The notes: a model not told the origin generated them from the letters alone. 64,000 bases of DNA from Gemmatimonadota bacterium (GCA_022826565.1 JAJDUP010000034.1:56765-120764); one strand, 5' to 3'; positions 28,533-39,873 are shown, counted from the stretch's first letter. Program-made: numbers and translations.

Positions 28533-31500
28533 TTGCCTGAGCTGAACACCCCCGGGCGCGCAGCCGGCGCCTTGGCTCTTTTTGCCGCGGCCGTCCTCGC
28601 CACCTGCGACGACCCCCAGCCCCCCGGGCCGTGCGGCACGGTCCCCGAACAGACGATCCACGTCGGCGAGTCTGTCACGGTGAACGTCTGCTTCAGCGAC
28701 CCCAATGAAGAAGACCTGCTGACCTTCGCCACGACCTCATCAAACCCCGGAGTGGCCACCGTAGGAGGCACGAGCAGCGCGGTGACGGTCACGGCGATTT
28801 CGCCCGGCACCGCGTTGGTGACTGTGACCGCGACCGATCCGGGAGGGCTCAAGGCGCAGCAGAGCTTCCGGGTGGTGGTGCCGAACCGCCCGCCCGCGAT
28901 TGTCGGCACCATCGGCAACCGGGAACTCTTCGTGGGCGACATTGCAACCCTCGACGTCTCCGCCTATTTCAGCGAACCCGACGGGCAGACGCTGACATAC
29001 GGCGCGGCCTCGGGGAACCCGAGCCGGCTCACGGCCTCGGCACAGGGCACGGTCGTTGTGCTCACAGCCATCGCCAAAGGCAACGTAACTGTCACGGTGA
29101 CCGCCACCGACCCCGGCGGCCTCATGGCCCTGCAGTCCTTCCAGGTCACCATTCCGAATCGCGCCCCCGTTGCGATGGACTCCGTCCCGGCACGCACCAT
29201 CGAGGTCGATCAGGCCGACACCCTCGACATGTCCCCCTTCTTCGCCGATCCCGACGGGGACACGCTGTCCTACACGGTCGCCGTATCCGACAACCGCCGA
29301 CTCGCTGCGTCCGTTGTCGGCAACACGATCATCCTGGCCGCGCTGGCAAAGGGCGAGACCGTTGTTGTCATCACCGCAACCGACAACGAGGGGCTCTCGG
29401 CAACTCACACCTTTCCCGTAACCGTTCCGAATCGGCCACCTGTCGTAACGGACTCCATTCCGGCCCGGACCGTCTACACACACGAGGCCGACACCCTGGA
29501 GCTGGCGCGGTTCTTCGTCGATCCCGACGGCGATCCGCTCAGGTGGAGCGCCGAGACCTCGGACGATGGCGCAGTTGCGGCGGTGGTCTCGAGGGTGCGC
29601 GGTACGCTCAGGATAGCGGGCATCATGCCTGGAGACGCCGAGGTGTCTGTCACCGCGAGCGACAGCGAAGGGCTCGAGGCGCGGCAGAGCTTCCGGGTGG
29701 TGGTGCCGAATCGGCCCCCGGCCGCGGTGGGCACCATTGCGGACCGGGAACTGATGGTGGGCGAAACCGCCGTATTCGACGTCGCAGTCCATTTCGGCGA
29801 ACCCGACGGACAGCCGTTGACCTACGCCGCGACCTCGGCCGATTCGACCCGCCTGACAGCCTCGGTGCAGGGCACAACGGCTACGCTCGTCGCCATCGCC
29901 AGGGGTAGCGTGACGGCCACGTTGACCGCGACCGACCCCGGAGGCCTCACCGCCACGCACAGATTCCAGGTCGTCATCCCGAATCGCCCCCCGGTCGCGC
30001 TCGACGCGATCCCGGATCGCACGATCGAGGTCGATCAGGCCGACACACTGGACGTGCACCCCTTCTTCGCCGATCCGGACGGCGACACGCTCGCGTACAC
30101 AGTGGCGGCATCCGACAGCATCCGGCTCGCCGCATCCGTCGTCGGCAGCACCGTGACCATGATCGCGCTCGCGAAGGGCGAGACCGTCGTCGCCGTCACC
30201 GCGACCGACAGCGAAGGGGCGTCCGCCGTTCAAACGTTCCGGGTGACCGTACCCAACCGGCCGCCAACGGCGGGAGAGACAATCCAGCCGCAAACGCTTT
30301 TCAGGAACTAGGCCGACACGCGGAGGCTGCTGCCGCACTTCACCGATCCCGACGGCGACCCGCTCACCTTCAGTGCCACCGTCACGGACAGCTCCGTCGT
30401 CACCGTGACCGTCTCACGGGCGGGGGGCACCCTTACCGTAACGGCCGTCTCCCAGGGAGCAGCGGAAGTCACGGCCACCGCAACCGACGACGAAGGGTTG
30501 AGTGCGCAACAGACCTTCGTTGTAACCGTCCCCAACCGCGCCCCTTCGGCCACCGGCCCCATCTCCGCGCAATCACTCTTCAAGCGCGATTCGGTCCGGT
30601 TCGACCTCACGCCGCGCTTCACCGATCCCGACGGCGACCCGCTCACCTACACCGCCGCAACCACCGACGCCAGCGTAGCCACCGCAGGGATCGAGGGCAC
30701 CAGGCTGACGATCCGGACCATGGCGGCGGGCGAGGCCGCGATCACCGTCACCGCCACCGACCCCGGCGGAATGCAGGCCCAACAGAGCTTCCTGGTCACC
30801 GTTGAGAACCGCCCACCTGCCGTCATCGACCCAATTCCCGACCAGACGCTCCATGAGCGCACTTCGGCAACCCTCGGTATGTCCCCCCATTTCGAGGACG
30901 CCGACGGCGACCCGCTCACCTACACCGCTTCCACCTCGAACAACAGGGTGGCCACGGTCACAGTGTCACGATCCTTCCTCACGGTCAGAGGCGTCCTCCC
31001 GGGCGAGGCCGAAATCACGGTCACCGCCACCGATCCCGATGGCGCGTCGGCATCCCACACCTTCGCGGTGACCGTCGAGCGCCCGATCATGAACTTCGAC
31101 ATCGGCGTCGGGTTCGCCTCCAGCGTGACCGCGTCGCAGGAAAGGGTTTTCCGCTCCGCCGTTTCGTACTGGGAGTCCGCCCTCCGGCTCACCGAGTTCT
31201 CCGATGTCGCCGTGAACGAGACGCTGCCCTGCCCAATCAGAGAGATCTCCGTAGATGTGGATGTCGGGACCATCGACGACATCGGCATCATCTTCCTGGT
31301 CGCGGACCTCGACGGCGAGGGGGGCACCGGCGCTGTCGCTCGCCTCTGCTACATTCGTTCGGCGTCCCGGACACCGCTGCTCGGCGTTACCGTCTTCGAC
31401 CGCGCTGACATCGACCGGATCGCTCAGGCGGGCAATCTGCGGGAGATCGCGATCCACGAGATTGCGCACGTCCTGGGGTTCGGGCTGGGTCCGTGGCTCC

Positions 31501-32000
31501 GCGGCGGATTGCTGCGCAACCCCTCCGAAATCGATCCCGACGCCGACACGCATTTCTCGGGAACCCGCGCGGTCGCCGCCTTCAACGCCGCGGGCGGTTC
31601 CGACTACTCCGGCGCAAAGGTGCCGGTCGAGAACGGGGGCGACGACTCACACTGGCGTGAGTCGGTCCTGGGCCACGAACTCATGACGCCCACAGCAACC
31701 TTGGGTGCGTCGAACCCGCCTAGCGCCATCACCCTTCAGTCGTTCGCCGACCTGGGCTACTACGTCGTCGACGCCTCCCACGCGGAATCCTATCGCCTTC
31801 CCGAGCCCGCGGTCGCCGCCGACATCGCCGCGGCCGCGGAAGAGGGCGTGGAAGTCCTCAGCTATGAAAACGATGTCGAACACGGGCCCATTCGGGTGCT
31901 CGACAGCAACGGCCGGGTGGTGGACGTGATCGGCGAGGATGCCGCGATTCAGGAGAACACCGGTCCGGTCATTCGTGTGATTCTGAGGGAAGAGCGGTAA
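28533..32000 (+). pseudogene. Ig/cadherin-like repeat protein with C-terminal zinc metallopeptidase domain, interrupted by in-frame TAG at 30309-30311 (TTG start)
   Basis: ORFs 28533-30311 and 30405-32000 are in the same frame and the repeat pattern continues across the TAG; C-term 'EIAIHEIAHVLGFGLG' (HExxHxxGF). Confidence 0.8.
28861..30510 (+). repeat. Higher-order 825-bp (275-aa, three-module) tandem repeat inside the Ig-like repeat gene
   Basis: 'agagcttccgggtggtggtgccgaa' at 28861 recurs at 29686; module order (xVGTIxxREL / xIEVDQADTLD / final module) repeats with the same spacing. Confidence 0.8.
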
Positions 32001-32172
32001 TCCGGATTCCGGCCCTTTTCGGGTTGCGTGGCTGCCAGGCATTGCATAGCCTCACGTGAGAGTCGGGTCCACCGCGCTTTGAACTCCCAGCGCGGGCGGC
32101 GCCCGTTTTCGTGCGGCACCCTCGGGTTCGCGCCCCGCACGGCGCAACACCCCACAAGGAGAACGAGCGCAA

Positions 32173-34608
32173 ATGCGATTGATGCGAATGCTGGGCGCGG
32201 TGTTCATGACGGCGATTGCCGCCGTCTGGGCGGTCAACTGCGGCGGCGATGGCGGAACCGGGCCGGAACCGCCGCCCCAACCCCCGCCAAATCGCGCGCC
32301 GGTCGCGGTGGGTTCGCTCGGGACCCTGACCATCGACGTCGGAGCCGAGGTCACGGTCAACGTCGCTTCGAACTTCAGCGACCCGGACGGTGACGCCCTC
32401 ACCTACGCCGCCTCGACCTCGGACGCCGCCGTGGCTTCCGCTTCGGTGTCGGGCAGCACGGTTGCCGTGACGGGTGTGGGCGCCGGCACCGCCAACATCA
32501 CGGTCACGGCCAGCGACCCGGACGGCCTCAGCGCCACGCAGACGCTGGGCGTCACGGTGCAGGCCGTGAACCACCCACCCATCCTGGTCGGAGGGATCGA
32601 CAACCAGGCGCTCTCTCCGGGTGACACCGTCACCGCGGATGTCGCCGGCTTCTTCGAGGACCCCGAAGGCGACGAACTCACCTTCACCGCTGCCAGCTCG
32701 GACACCACCGTGGCAACCGCCTCGCTCGATGGGTCGGCACTGACGGTCATAGCCGTCGGCGATGGCACCGCCACGGTTACGGTCACGGCCACCGACACGG
32801 CCGACAACTCGAACGCCTTCGAGTTCACCGTAACCGTCGAGGGACCGAATCTGGCGCCCGAGGCGGTCGGCTCCATTCCCGCGCAGACCCTTGCGGCGGG
32901 TGATTCCGTCACTGTCGACGTGGCCGCGTTCTTCACCGATCCGAACAATGACGCATTGACGTACGCGGCTGCGACTTCGGACGCCGAAGTAGCGATGGCC
33001 TCGGTGTCGGGGAGCATGGTGACCATAACCGCCGTCGGCGCGGGAACCGCCACCGTGACTGTCACTGCCAGCGACCCGGACGGGCTGAGTGCCGATCAGA
33101 CGATCGGCGTAACCGTCCCGGGTCCGCGGGCGGTGGGGACGATCGATGCCGTCTCCCTGAAGGTCGGGGGAGATGTCACCATCGACGTCGCCGCGAACTT
33201 CGAGGACCCGGATGGCGACGCGCTCACCTATGCGGCCGCAAGCTCGGACACCACCGTGGCCACTGCGTCCGCATCGGGCAGCAAGGTTACCGTAACGGCT
33301 GTTGCAATCGGAACGGCGAGTGTCACGGTGACGGCCAGCGATCCGGATGGCCTGAGCGCCACCCAGACGGTGGGCGTCACCGTGAGCGAGAACAGTCCGC
33401 CCGCCGTGACCGGAATGCTCGAAGACAGGACCGTCACCGCCGGTTACACCATCACGGCGGACGTTGCCGGGTTCTTCGAGGATCCCGAGGACGACGACCT
33501 CACCTTCAGCGCGTCCAGCTCCGACACCAATGTGGCGACCGCTTCCGTCGACGGGTCGGCGCTGACCGTTCTGGCCGTCGGGGAGGGCAGCGCCACCGTG
33601 ACCGTCAGGGCCATGGATACGGCCGGCAACTCGGCCGGGTTCGACTTCACCGTGACCGTGGAGCTCCCCAACCGCGCCCCCGAGGTGTCGGACACCATCC
33701 CCGATCAGGCGCTGATGGTGGGCGACACCGTGCACCTGAACCCGGCCGACCATTTCAGCGATCCCGACGGGGACGACCTGACCTACGAGGCCGTGAGTTC
33801 GGACACGGAGGTCGTGACCGCGCTGATCGACGCGAACGGAATGGTCGAAATCGGCGCACAGGCCGCGGGCGAAGTAGCCCTGACGGTGACGGCGACCGAT
33901 CCCGAGGGCCTGTCCGCGGAGCAGCAGCTGACGGTGACGGTCACGGCGCCCCCGCCGGCGGTCGCCGACACGATCCCGACCCACGACATGATGGTCGACA
34001 GCATGGTCCCGCTCGACGTGTCGTCGTACTTCGAGGGCGACGACCTGGTCTACACGGCGACGAGCTCGGACGAGATGGTGGCCGTGGCGTCGGTGGACGG
34101 CAGCACGGTGACGACCATGGGCACGGGGATCCTGGAGAACGACACCGTCAGCGTGTCCATGTTGATGGTGACCGCGACAAATTCGGGCGGGTCGGTGGTC
34201 CAGGACTCGATCATGGTGCGGGTGCACGAGGAGGAGTACGACTCGCTGCCGGGGCTTTCGGTAACCGAGGAGGGCGTCCTTACGGCGCAGCTGGGTACCA
34301 CCACCTTCACACTGAGCCTCTGCCTCCAGCTCAACAACTTCCCGGTCGGCGACCTGGGGACGTTCACGGCCCACTGGACCGAGTGGCAGCGCGCCGTCGG
34401 CAGCGGATGGGTCACCGCCCAGGACAACAACACAGCCCACGTCGTAGGTTTCAACCCGACGATTCCCGCAGGCTCGATCTGTCCCATCAATATCGAAGAC
34501 GACAAATTCCCGCCCGGCATCTACCGCCTGGTCGGCCATGCGACAATCGGCGACGAAACCGGCTACTACAAGACCCCCACCTTCGAAAAGAAACCCCCCG
34601 AGAGCTGA
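32173..34608 (+). CDS. Lipoprotein of tandem Ig/cadherin-like repeats
   Basis: 'VWAVNC' lipobox; repeated 'FxDPDGDxLTYxAxSSDxxVATAS...ITVTASDPDGLSATQTxxVTV' modules; distinct C-terminal domain. Confidence 0.85.
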   Translation: MRLMRMLGAVFMTAIAAVWAVNCGGDGGTGPEPPPQPPPNRAPVAVGSLGTLTIDVGAEVTVNVASNFSDPDGDALTYAASTSDAAVASASVSGSTVAVTGVGAGTANITVTASDPDGLSATQTLGVTVQAVNHPPILVGGIDNQALSPGDTVTADVAGFFEDPEGDELTFTAASSDTTVATASLDGSALTVIAVGDGTATVTVTATDTADNSNAFEFTVTVEGPNLAPEAVGSIPAQTLAAGDSVTVDVAAFFTDPNNDALTYAAATSDAEVAMASVSGSMVTITAVGAGTATVTVTASDPDGLSADQTIGVTVPGPRAVGTIDAVSLKVGGDVTIDVAANFEDPDGDALTYAAASSDTTVATASASGSKVTVTAVAIGTASVTVTASDPDGLSATQTVGVTVSENSPPAVTGMLEDRTVTAGYTITADVAGFFEDPEDDDLTFSASSSDTNVATASVDGSALTVLAVGEGSATVTVRAMDTAGNSAGFDFTVTVELPNRAPEVSDTIPDQALMVGDTVHLNPADHFSDPDGDDLTYEAVSSDTEVVTALIDANGMVEIGAQAAGEVALTVTATDPEGLSAEQQLTVTVTAPPPAVADTIPTHDMMVDSMVPLDVSSYFEGDDLVYTATSSDEMVAVASVDGSTVTTMGTGILENDTVSVSMLMVTATNSGGSVVQDSIMVRVHEEEYDSLPGLSVTEEGVLTAQLGTTTFTLSLCLQLNNFPVGDLGTFTAHWTEWQRAVGSGWVTAQDNNTAHVVGFNPTIPAGSICPINIEDDKFPPGIYRLVGHATIGDETGYYKTPTFEKKPPES

Positions 34609-34663
34609 GCCGACCCCCCTGTGACCCCCCACCCCACGCCGCCCCCTTGACCGCCCTCGCGCG

Positions 34664-36016
34664 GTGACCGCAAGCCCGCCGCGCTTCGCGGTCCCGCACC
34701 CACTCGTCCTGCTGACCGTGTGCGTCGGCCTGGCGGCGGTCGCGAGCCACCTGCTGCCAGCGGGCGAGTACGAGCGGCGCCTCGACGAGGAATCGGGGCA
34801 GCTCATGGTGGTGCCGGGCACCTACCAGGAGGTCGAGCCGAGTCCGGTGGGTCCCTTCGATGCCATCGTGGCACTCCCGCGGGGAATCGCCGAGGGGGTC
34901 TCGGTGATCGCGCTGGTCTTCCTCATCGGCGGCGCCTTCACGGTCGTGGACGAGACGGGGGCGCTCAAGCGCGGCATCACGTCGCTGGTGCGGGCGCTCA
35001 GGGGGCGGGACCTGCTCGTGATCCCCGTCGTGTCGCTCTTCTTCGCCACCGGGGGCGTCGTCGAGAACATGCAGGAAGAGATCATCCCGCTCATTCCCGT
35101 GCTGCTCATCCTCACCCGCAGGCTCGGCTTCAACCCGATGGTGGCGGTCGCGATGAGTGCGGGAGCCGCGTTCGTCGGGTCGGCCTTCAGTCCCATCAAT
35201 CCCTTCCAGGTTGCGATCGCCCAGCGTCTGGCGGAACTGCCGCTGATGTCGGGCGCGCTCTTCCGCATCGTCTTCCTGCTGATCGCGCTGGCCTTCTGGA
35301 TCGGGATGACGATGCGCTACGCGAGTCGCACGCGCGGGCGACGGGAGGCCGTTGACGAGGGCGACGCCGAGGGGGTGCGCCCGTCCGACCTGGGCATCTT
35401 CGCGCTCGTGCTGGCGACCTTCGCGCTTGCGGTCGTCGGGATGATCGTATGGCACTGGGGCTTCGACGAGCTCTCGGCCGCGTTCTTCATCATGGGCGTA
35501 GTCGTGGGGCTGCTCGCCGGGATGCGCCTGACGGGGACGGCCCAGGCATATGTGCGCGGCTTCCGGGGCATGGCGTACGCGGCGCTGCTGATCGGGTTCG
35601 CGCGCTCGATCTACGTGGTGCTGCAGGACGGGCGCATCGTCGACACGATCGTGCAGGCGATGTTCACGCCGCTCGAGGGGCTGCCCGTGATGGCCTCCGC
35701 CTTCGGGATGGTCGCGGCGCACACGGCGATCCACGTGCCGGTGCCGAGCGTGAGCGGGCAGGCCGTGCTCACCATGCCGCTCCTGGTGCCGCTCTCGGAC
35801 CTGCTCGGGATGTCACGGCAGGTGACGGTGCTCGCGTATCAGTACGGCGCGGGGCTCTGCGAACTGCTCACGCCCACCAACGGCGCCCTGATGGCGATTC
35901 TGGCTTCGGCGGGCGTTCGCTACGAGGAGTGGATCCGCCATGTGATCCCGCTGTACCTGGGGCTGGTGGCGCTGGGGCTGGTGGCGATCAGCGTAGCGCT
36001 TGGGGTGGGGTTGTAG
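34664..36016 (+). CDS. YfcC family (C4-dicarboxylate/AbgT-like) membrane transporter
   Basis: 'HLLPAGEYERR', 'LIGGAFTVVDETGAL', 'SAGAAFVGSAFSPINPFQVAIAQ', many TM segments. Confidence 0.85.
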   Translation: MTASPPRFAVPHPLVLLTVCVGLAAVASHLLPAGEYERRLDEESGQLMVVPGTYQEVEPSPVGPFDAIVALPRGIAEGVSVIALVFLIGGAFTVVDETGALKRGITSLVRALRGRDLLVIPVVSLFFATGGVVENMQEEIIPLIPVLLILTRRLGFNPMVAVAMSAGAAFVGSAFSPINPFQVAIAQRLAELPLMSGALFRIVFLLIALAFWIGMTMRYASRTRGRREAVDEGDAEGVRPSDLGIFALVLATFALAVVGMIVWHWGFDELSAAFFIMGVVVGLLAGMRLTGTAQAYVRGFRGMAYAALLIGFARSIYVVLQDGRIVDTIVQAMFTPLEGLPVMASAFGMVAAHTAIHVPVPSVSGQAVLTMPLLVPLSDLLGMSRQVTVLAYQYGAGLCELLTPTNGALMAILASAGVRYEEWIRHVIPLYLGLVALGLVAISVALGVGL

Positions 36017-36102
36017 GGGCGAAGATTCGCTATCTGTCCGCGGACAAAAGCCGCGCGAGCACGGACAGCGGCGAGGCGCCGCGTTGTCCACGAGCCGCCA
36101 AC

Positions 36103-36894
36103 TCACCGCCTCGGTGGAATTACCGGCAGCACCACATGAGACGCGTACTCGTCCCCGTGGTACACCCGCTGCTCGGCGACCACGGCCTCCTCCGCCAACG
36201 CCAGCCCCACGTTGTCGTGTCCGGTGTTCAGGTTGGGGAGGTAGTAGGGGTAGTAGCTCGACGAGATCTCGATACGGATCCGGTGACCGACCCGGAACAG
36301 GTTCCCCGTCCCACGCCAGAACCGGATCGTGTATTCGTAGATCTCGCCGGGCTCGATTGTGCTGAGTTCGGCGGCATTAAAGCGGCCCTCGGCTTCCGGG
36401 TCCCGGTTCCGGGCCCGCATCACCCCGTCGGTGAGGAACGCGGCATAGCCATCCGGGTGGACATCCACCAGGCGGACCATCCAGTCCGTGTCTCTCGCGG
36501 AGGTCGAGGCGTACAGCCTGGCCTCGATGGGGCCGGTGACCTCCACCGACTCCTCCAGGGGCGGCGTCTCGTACACGAGTACCTCGTCGCCCAGCGCCGG
36601 CAGCCGTGCGTCCACGGCCCCGTCGATGTGGCCGTTGTGCCCGGGGCGACCGAAGAAGGGGTCCCGAGTGGGACTCCGGGGATCATGCACGTAGGTGTCC
36701 TGCCCCTCGGAAGCGGGCAGCGCGGTACTCAGTAGCCCGTCGCCCTTGAGGGAGTTGGCGTTGCCCCCGGAACTCAGGTAGTACCGGGTCCAGCGCGTCC
36801 GGGGCAACGGCCAGTCCTCCTCCGCGTGCCACGCATTCTCCCCCATCACGGAGGCAAATCCCTCATTGTAGCAGGGCGTCGCATGGGGTCGCAT
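36103..36894 (-). pseudogene. C-terminal part of a CocE/NonD hydrolase (X-Pro dipeptidyl-peptidase C-terminal jelly-roll); alpha/beta-hydrolase part missing
   Basis: 'VMGENAWHAEEDWPLPRTRWTRYYLSS...VEVTGPIEARLYASTSARDTDWMVRLVDVHPDGYAAFLTDGVMRAR...GHRIRIEISSSYYP'; coding similarity ends next to the integrase region. Confidence 0.8.
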
Positions 36895-37049
36895 GAGGCA
36901 TCATAACGATTTGTTTTTCAAGGACTTAGGTTGGCGACAATGCAGCGACTCTGGTCTCATCTTGCGTCATGCCGTCGCATCAGGTAGCTTCCATTCTCAC
37001 CGAAAAAGTCATACCATAGATAATATCGATACGACAGACGGAGGAGCAA

Positions 37050-38222
37050 ATGAAGCGACCAAGAACGCTGTCGGCGGCTTTCGTTCGGACGGTGACGAAG
37101 CCCGGCGTGTACGGGGACGGCTACGGCGGCCACGGGCTGTACCTTCGTGTGAGACGGGCGGCCCACGGACGGCTGGCGAAGACATGGGGCCAGCGCGTGA
37201 GGATTGACGGGCGCGTCACCAACCTCGGCCTAGGGACCTATCCAGTGGTCACGCTGTCGGAGGCTCGCAGGGAGGCGTTGGGGAACCGGCGCGAAATCGC
37301 GCAGGGCCGCCATCCCCGGCGCGGCGGTGTCCCCACGCTGCGTGCCGCGGTTGAAAGGGTCATTGAAGTACGGCGGGTGGCATGGAAGGCGGGCACCCGC
37401 TCGGAAGAGCAGTGGCGCACGACATTCTTCGAATACGTGTTCCCACACATTGGGGAGAAGCCCGTGTCCGAAATCACGGGTGCCGACATCATGGGTCTAG
37501 CCACGGCTGACGACCTGTGGAACCGGCTGCGCCCCACAGCCCAGCGTGTACTGCGGCAACTGGCAGTGGTCTTCCGATGGTGCATTGCAGAGGGACACAG
37601 AAAAGACAATCCCGTGGACGCGGTGCGGGCGGCATTGCCGAGCAACGGCTACAAGACCAAGCACCACAAAGCCGTCCTTCACGAGCGGGTGGGCAAAGCG
37701 TTGGCGAAGGTGCGGAGCGTGGATCGCTGTGGCGCCGGGGCCAAGCTCGCGGTCGAGTTCCTGGTCCTGACGGCGGCCCGGTCCGGAGAAGTGCGCGGTG
37801 CGCGGTGGGACGAAATTGACATGGCCACGAACACATGGACGATCCCGGCCGAGCGGATGAAGACGAGGAGCGAGCACCGGGTTCCGGTGTCCATCGCAGC
37901 GATGCAGGTGCTACAGAAAGCCAAGGCGCTGTCCAACGGGTCGGAGTTGGTTTTCCCAGGTGCAAGTGGAACGAAGGGTCTCAGTGGCCCAACGTTGGGG
38001 CGGGTGCTCCGTCTGGCAGAGGTTCCGGGGACCCTACACGGCTTCCGCACGTCGTTTCGTACATGGTGCGGCGAAGAGGGGGTGGACCGGGAAGTGGCCG
38101 AACGGGCGCTGGCCCATGTGGTGCGCAATCAGGTTGAAGCGGCATATGCCCGCACCGATCTGCTCGAGCGCCGGCGCGAGGTCATGGAGGCTTGGGGGCG
38201 CTACATCTCCGCCGTGGCGTGA
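37050..38222 (+). CDS. Tyrosine site-specific integrase, P4/DUF4102 type
   Basis: 'VYGDGYGGHGLYLRVR', 'LTAARSGEVRGARWDEID', 'HGFRTSFRTWCGEEG', 'ERALAHVVRNQVEAAYARTDLLERRREVMEAW'. Confidence 0.93.
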   Translation: MKRPRTLSAAFVRTVTKPGVYGDGYGGHGLYLRVRRAAHGRLAKTWGQRVRIDGRVTNLGLGTYPVVTLSEARREALGNRREIAQGRHPRRGGVPTLRAAVERVIEVRRVAWKAGTRSEEQWRTTFFEYVFPHIGEKPVSEITGADIMGLATADDLWNRLRPTAQRVLRQLAVVFRWCIAEGHRKDNPVDAVRAALPSNGYKTKHHKAVLHERVGKALAKVRSVDRCGAGAKLAVEFLVLTAARSGEVRGARWDEIDMATNTWTIPAERMKTRSEHRVPVSIAAMQVLQKAKALSNGSELVFPGASGTKGLSGPTLGRVLRLAEVPGTLHGFRTSFRTWCGEEGVDREVAERALAHVVRNQVEAAYARTDLLERRREVMEAWGRYISAVA

Positions 38223-38567
38223 GCACGGGGGGCACCACCGCGCGGCTCGGTCATGCATGCGGGATACTTCCAAAAGCGGAAAGACCGTAGCCGAATGGCA
38301 GGACTCCCAAAGCCGTTCGGACTGCCCTCTTGAGCGGACTCCAGAGATGTCTAGGGCTCACTTTCTAAATCAGCCTGTCCAACAAGAGTCCGGCGAGGCC
38401 CTGGACGTTCCCGGCATCGGCCCGGTCACGCATCGAGGGGGATCACGGCCACCGCGCCGAGGTCCAGCGCGCGATCCGGGCCGCGATCCGCGACTCCACG
38501 GCGCTCGTCCGGTTCCGAAGAACCGCCGCCCCTTCGCTCAATACGAACACCGTCTCCTGTGCATGGC

Positions 38568-39250
38568 TCAGTGGCGAATCCAGCGGCCCCACCCGCACAG
38601 CCGGTCGACTACTCCGACTGGCGGCGCTGCTTCGTGCCGCCTGTCGTGCAAAACCATCGCCGCATCGCACCACGCCGATTCGTTAGGACAGGGGTTGGCA
38701 GCATCCGGGTCGCCGGACGGCACGCAGGGCGCAGGCTGCTCGCTCGTCTCCAGCAGTTCGACCACATACCCGTCTGCACCCGCGTAGAACACTGAAGACA
38801 GGATGAGGTTCGGGAAGGCGTGGTGCTCGCTCGCCCGGGCTGTTTCGTAGGCACGGATGAGCCCCGAGACGGCACCCGGATGGCGAGTACCGTGACCCGC
38901 CTCCTGCCCGGCGTCGGTCAGCGCCAGTTGCGCCCTGAAGCTCGCGTCACGGTCGCTGCCCAGGACAAGGCGTACGAGGTCCTCGACCATGGCATCCAGT
39001 TCGGCGGCAGACCGCGGCTCATACCTCTGTCGCAGGACGGCGACCGCCGGTGCGTGCGGTCGCTGGTGCTGCGCAGACGGCTCCAACAACGCTTTCATGG
39101 CGAGGGCGGGGGTCGGTGTTCGAACTTCGCCACCATCCAGCACCATACCGCCCGAGACGATTGTTTTCTCTTGCTGTGCTGCGGCGGCGGCAGGCAGCAG
39201 GAGCAACAGAGTCAGTAGCTTCTTTCCCCATGCCCTCCCCTTCAGCAAGC
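38568..39250 (-). CDS. Hypothetical secreted protein (probable TTG start near LKGRAWGKKLL; 3' end possibly frameshifted)
   Basis: 'WGKKLLTLLLLLPAAAAAQ' signal-like sequence inside ORF 38568-39665; coding-like 'RSAAELDAMVEDLVRLVLGSDRDASFRAQLALTDAGQ'. Confidence 0.45.
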
Positions 39251-39873
39251 CGTGGCTGCCTGAATGACCGGAGCTTCTCACAACACCTCCGCTCCATGGC
39301 TGAGTACCACCGAAGTATAATGTGAGCCTGAACGCGGGGCCGTGGCCGATGGGTCCCCGCCGCAGTTGCGGCACGGGGTGGGTCCGGTCGTCCGGTACTC
39401 GGACTCGGTGTGGGAACTTCTCGCCCCCCAAGGAAGATGACCACGCGTTGGCTGGGGGTTGTCTCCGAGACAGCCACTGCGCCGCAAACACCGTTCCGAT
39501 CACTCGAGACAGGGTAGAGAACCGGCATACCGCGATGCAGCCGCGAGAAGCACGACGCCCGCGAGAGGCACCAACACAACCATCGGAAGCAAAGCTTCCA
39601 ACGATCAAACCAATGCCGAGACCGAGTAACTGTTTCGCCGTCATCCTGGTTTCCCCTTTTCCCAAGGGAATGAAAGTTCCCCGCCTCCTCCACGGGAGCC
39701 GGGCCGTTGTTCTAAAGGTCGAGACCCACCCCTTTTCGGGAATCGGTGACTACACCGGCCTCGCCGCCCCCGTCACCACCTCTCGCCGGACGCGGGGCAC
39801 AGCCCCCGGCAGCGGTTGCATGCTCGGTTACAGGCCACGGCCAGCGCCCCGAGGGCAGGATGGAGGGGCAGGC

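Noticed and set aside
28861-34200. Possible CRISPR-like or intergenic repeat array
   Set aside because: Repeats are coding, in frame and about 250-280 bp long with no short identical repeats and spacers.
31969-34821. 950-aa minus-strand ORF over the Ig-like repeat lipoprotein
   Set aside because: Mirror of the sense tandem repeats; sense strand has lipobox, repeats and a sensible stop.
36016-36090. tgtccgcggaca palindrome between convergent genes as a regulatory operator
   Set aside because: Short and in a convergent gene gap, so more likely a weak terminator or chance; not scored.
36841-37050. tRNA attachment site for the integrase
   Set aside because: No cloverleaf, GGTTCRANYCC or CCA-end-like sequence was found in the interval by eye.
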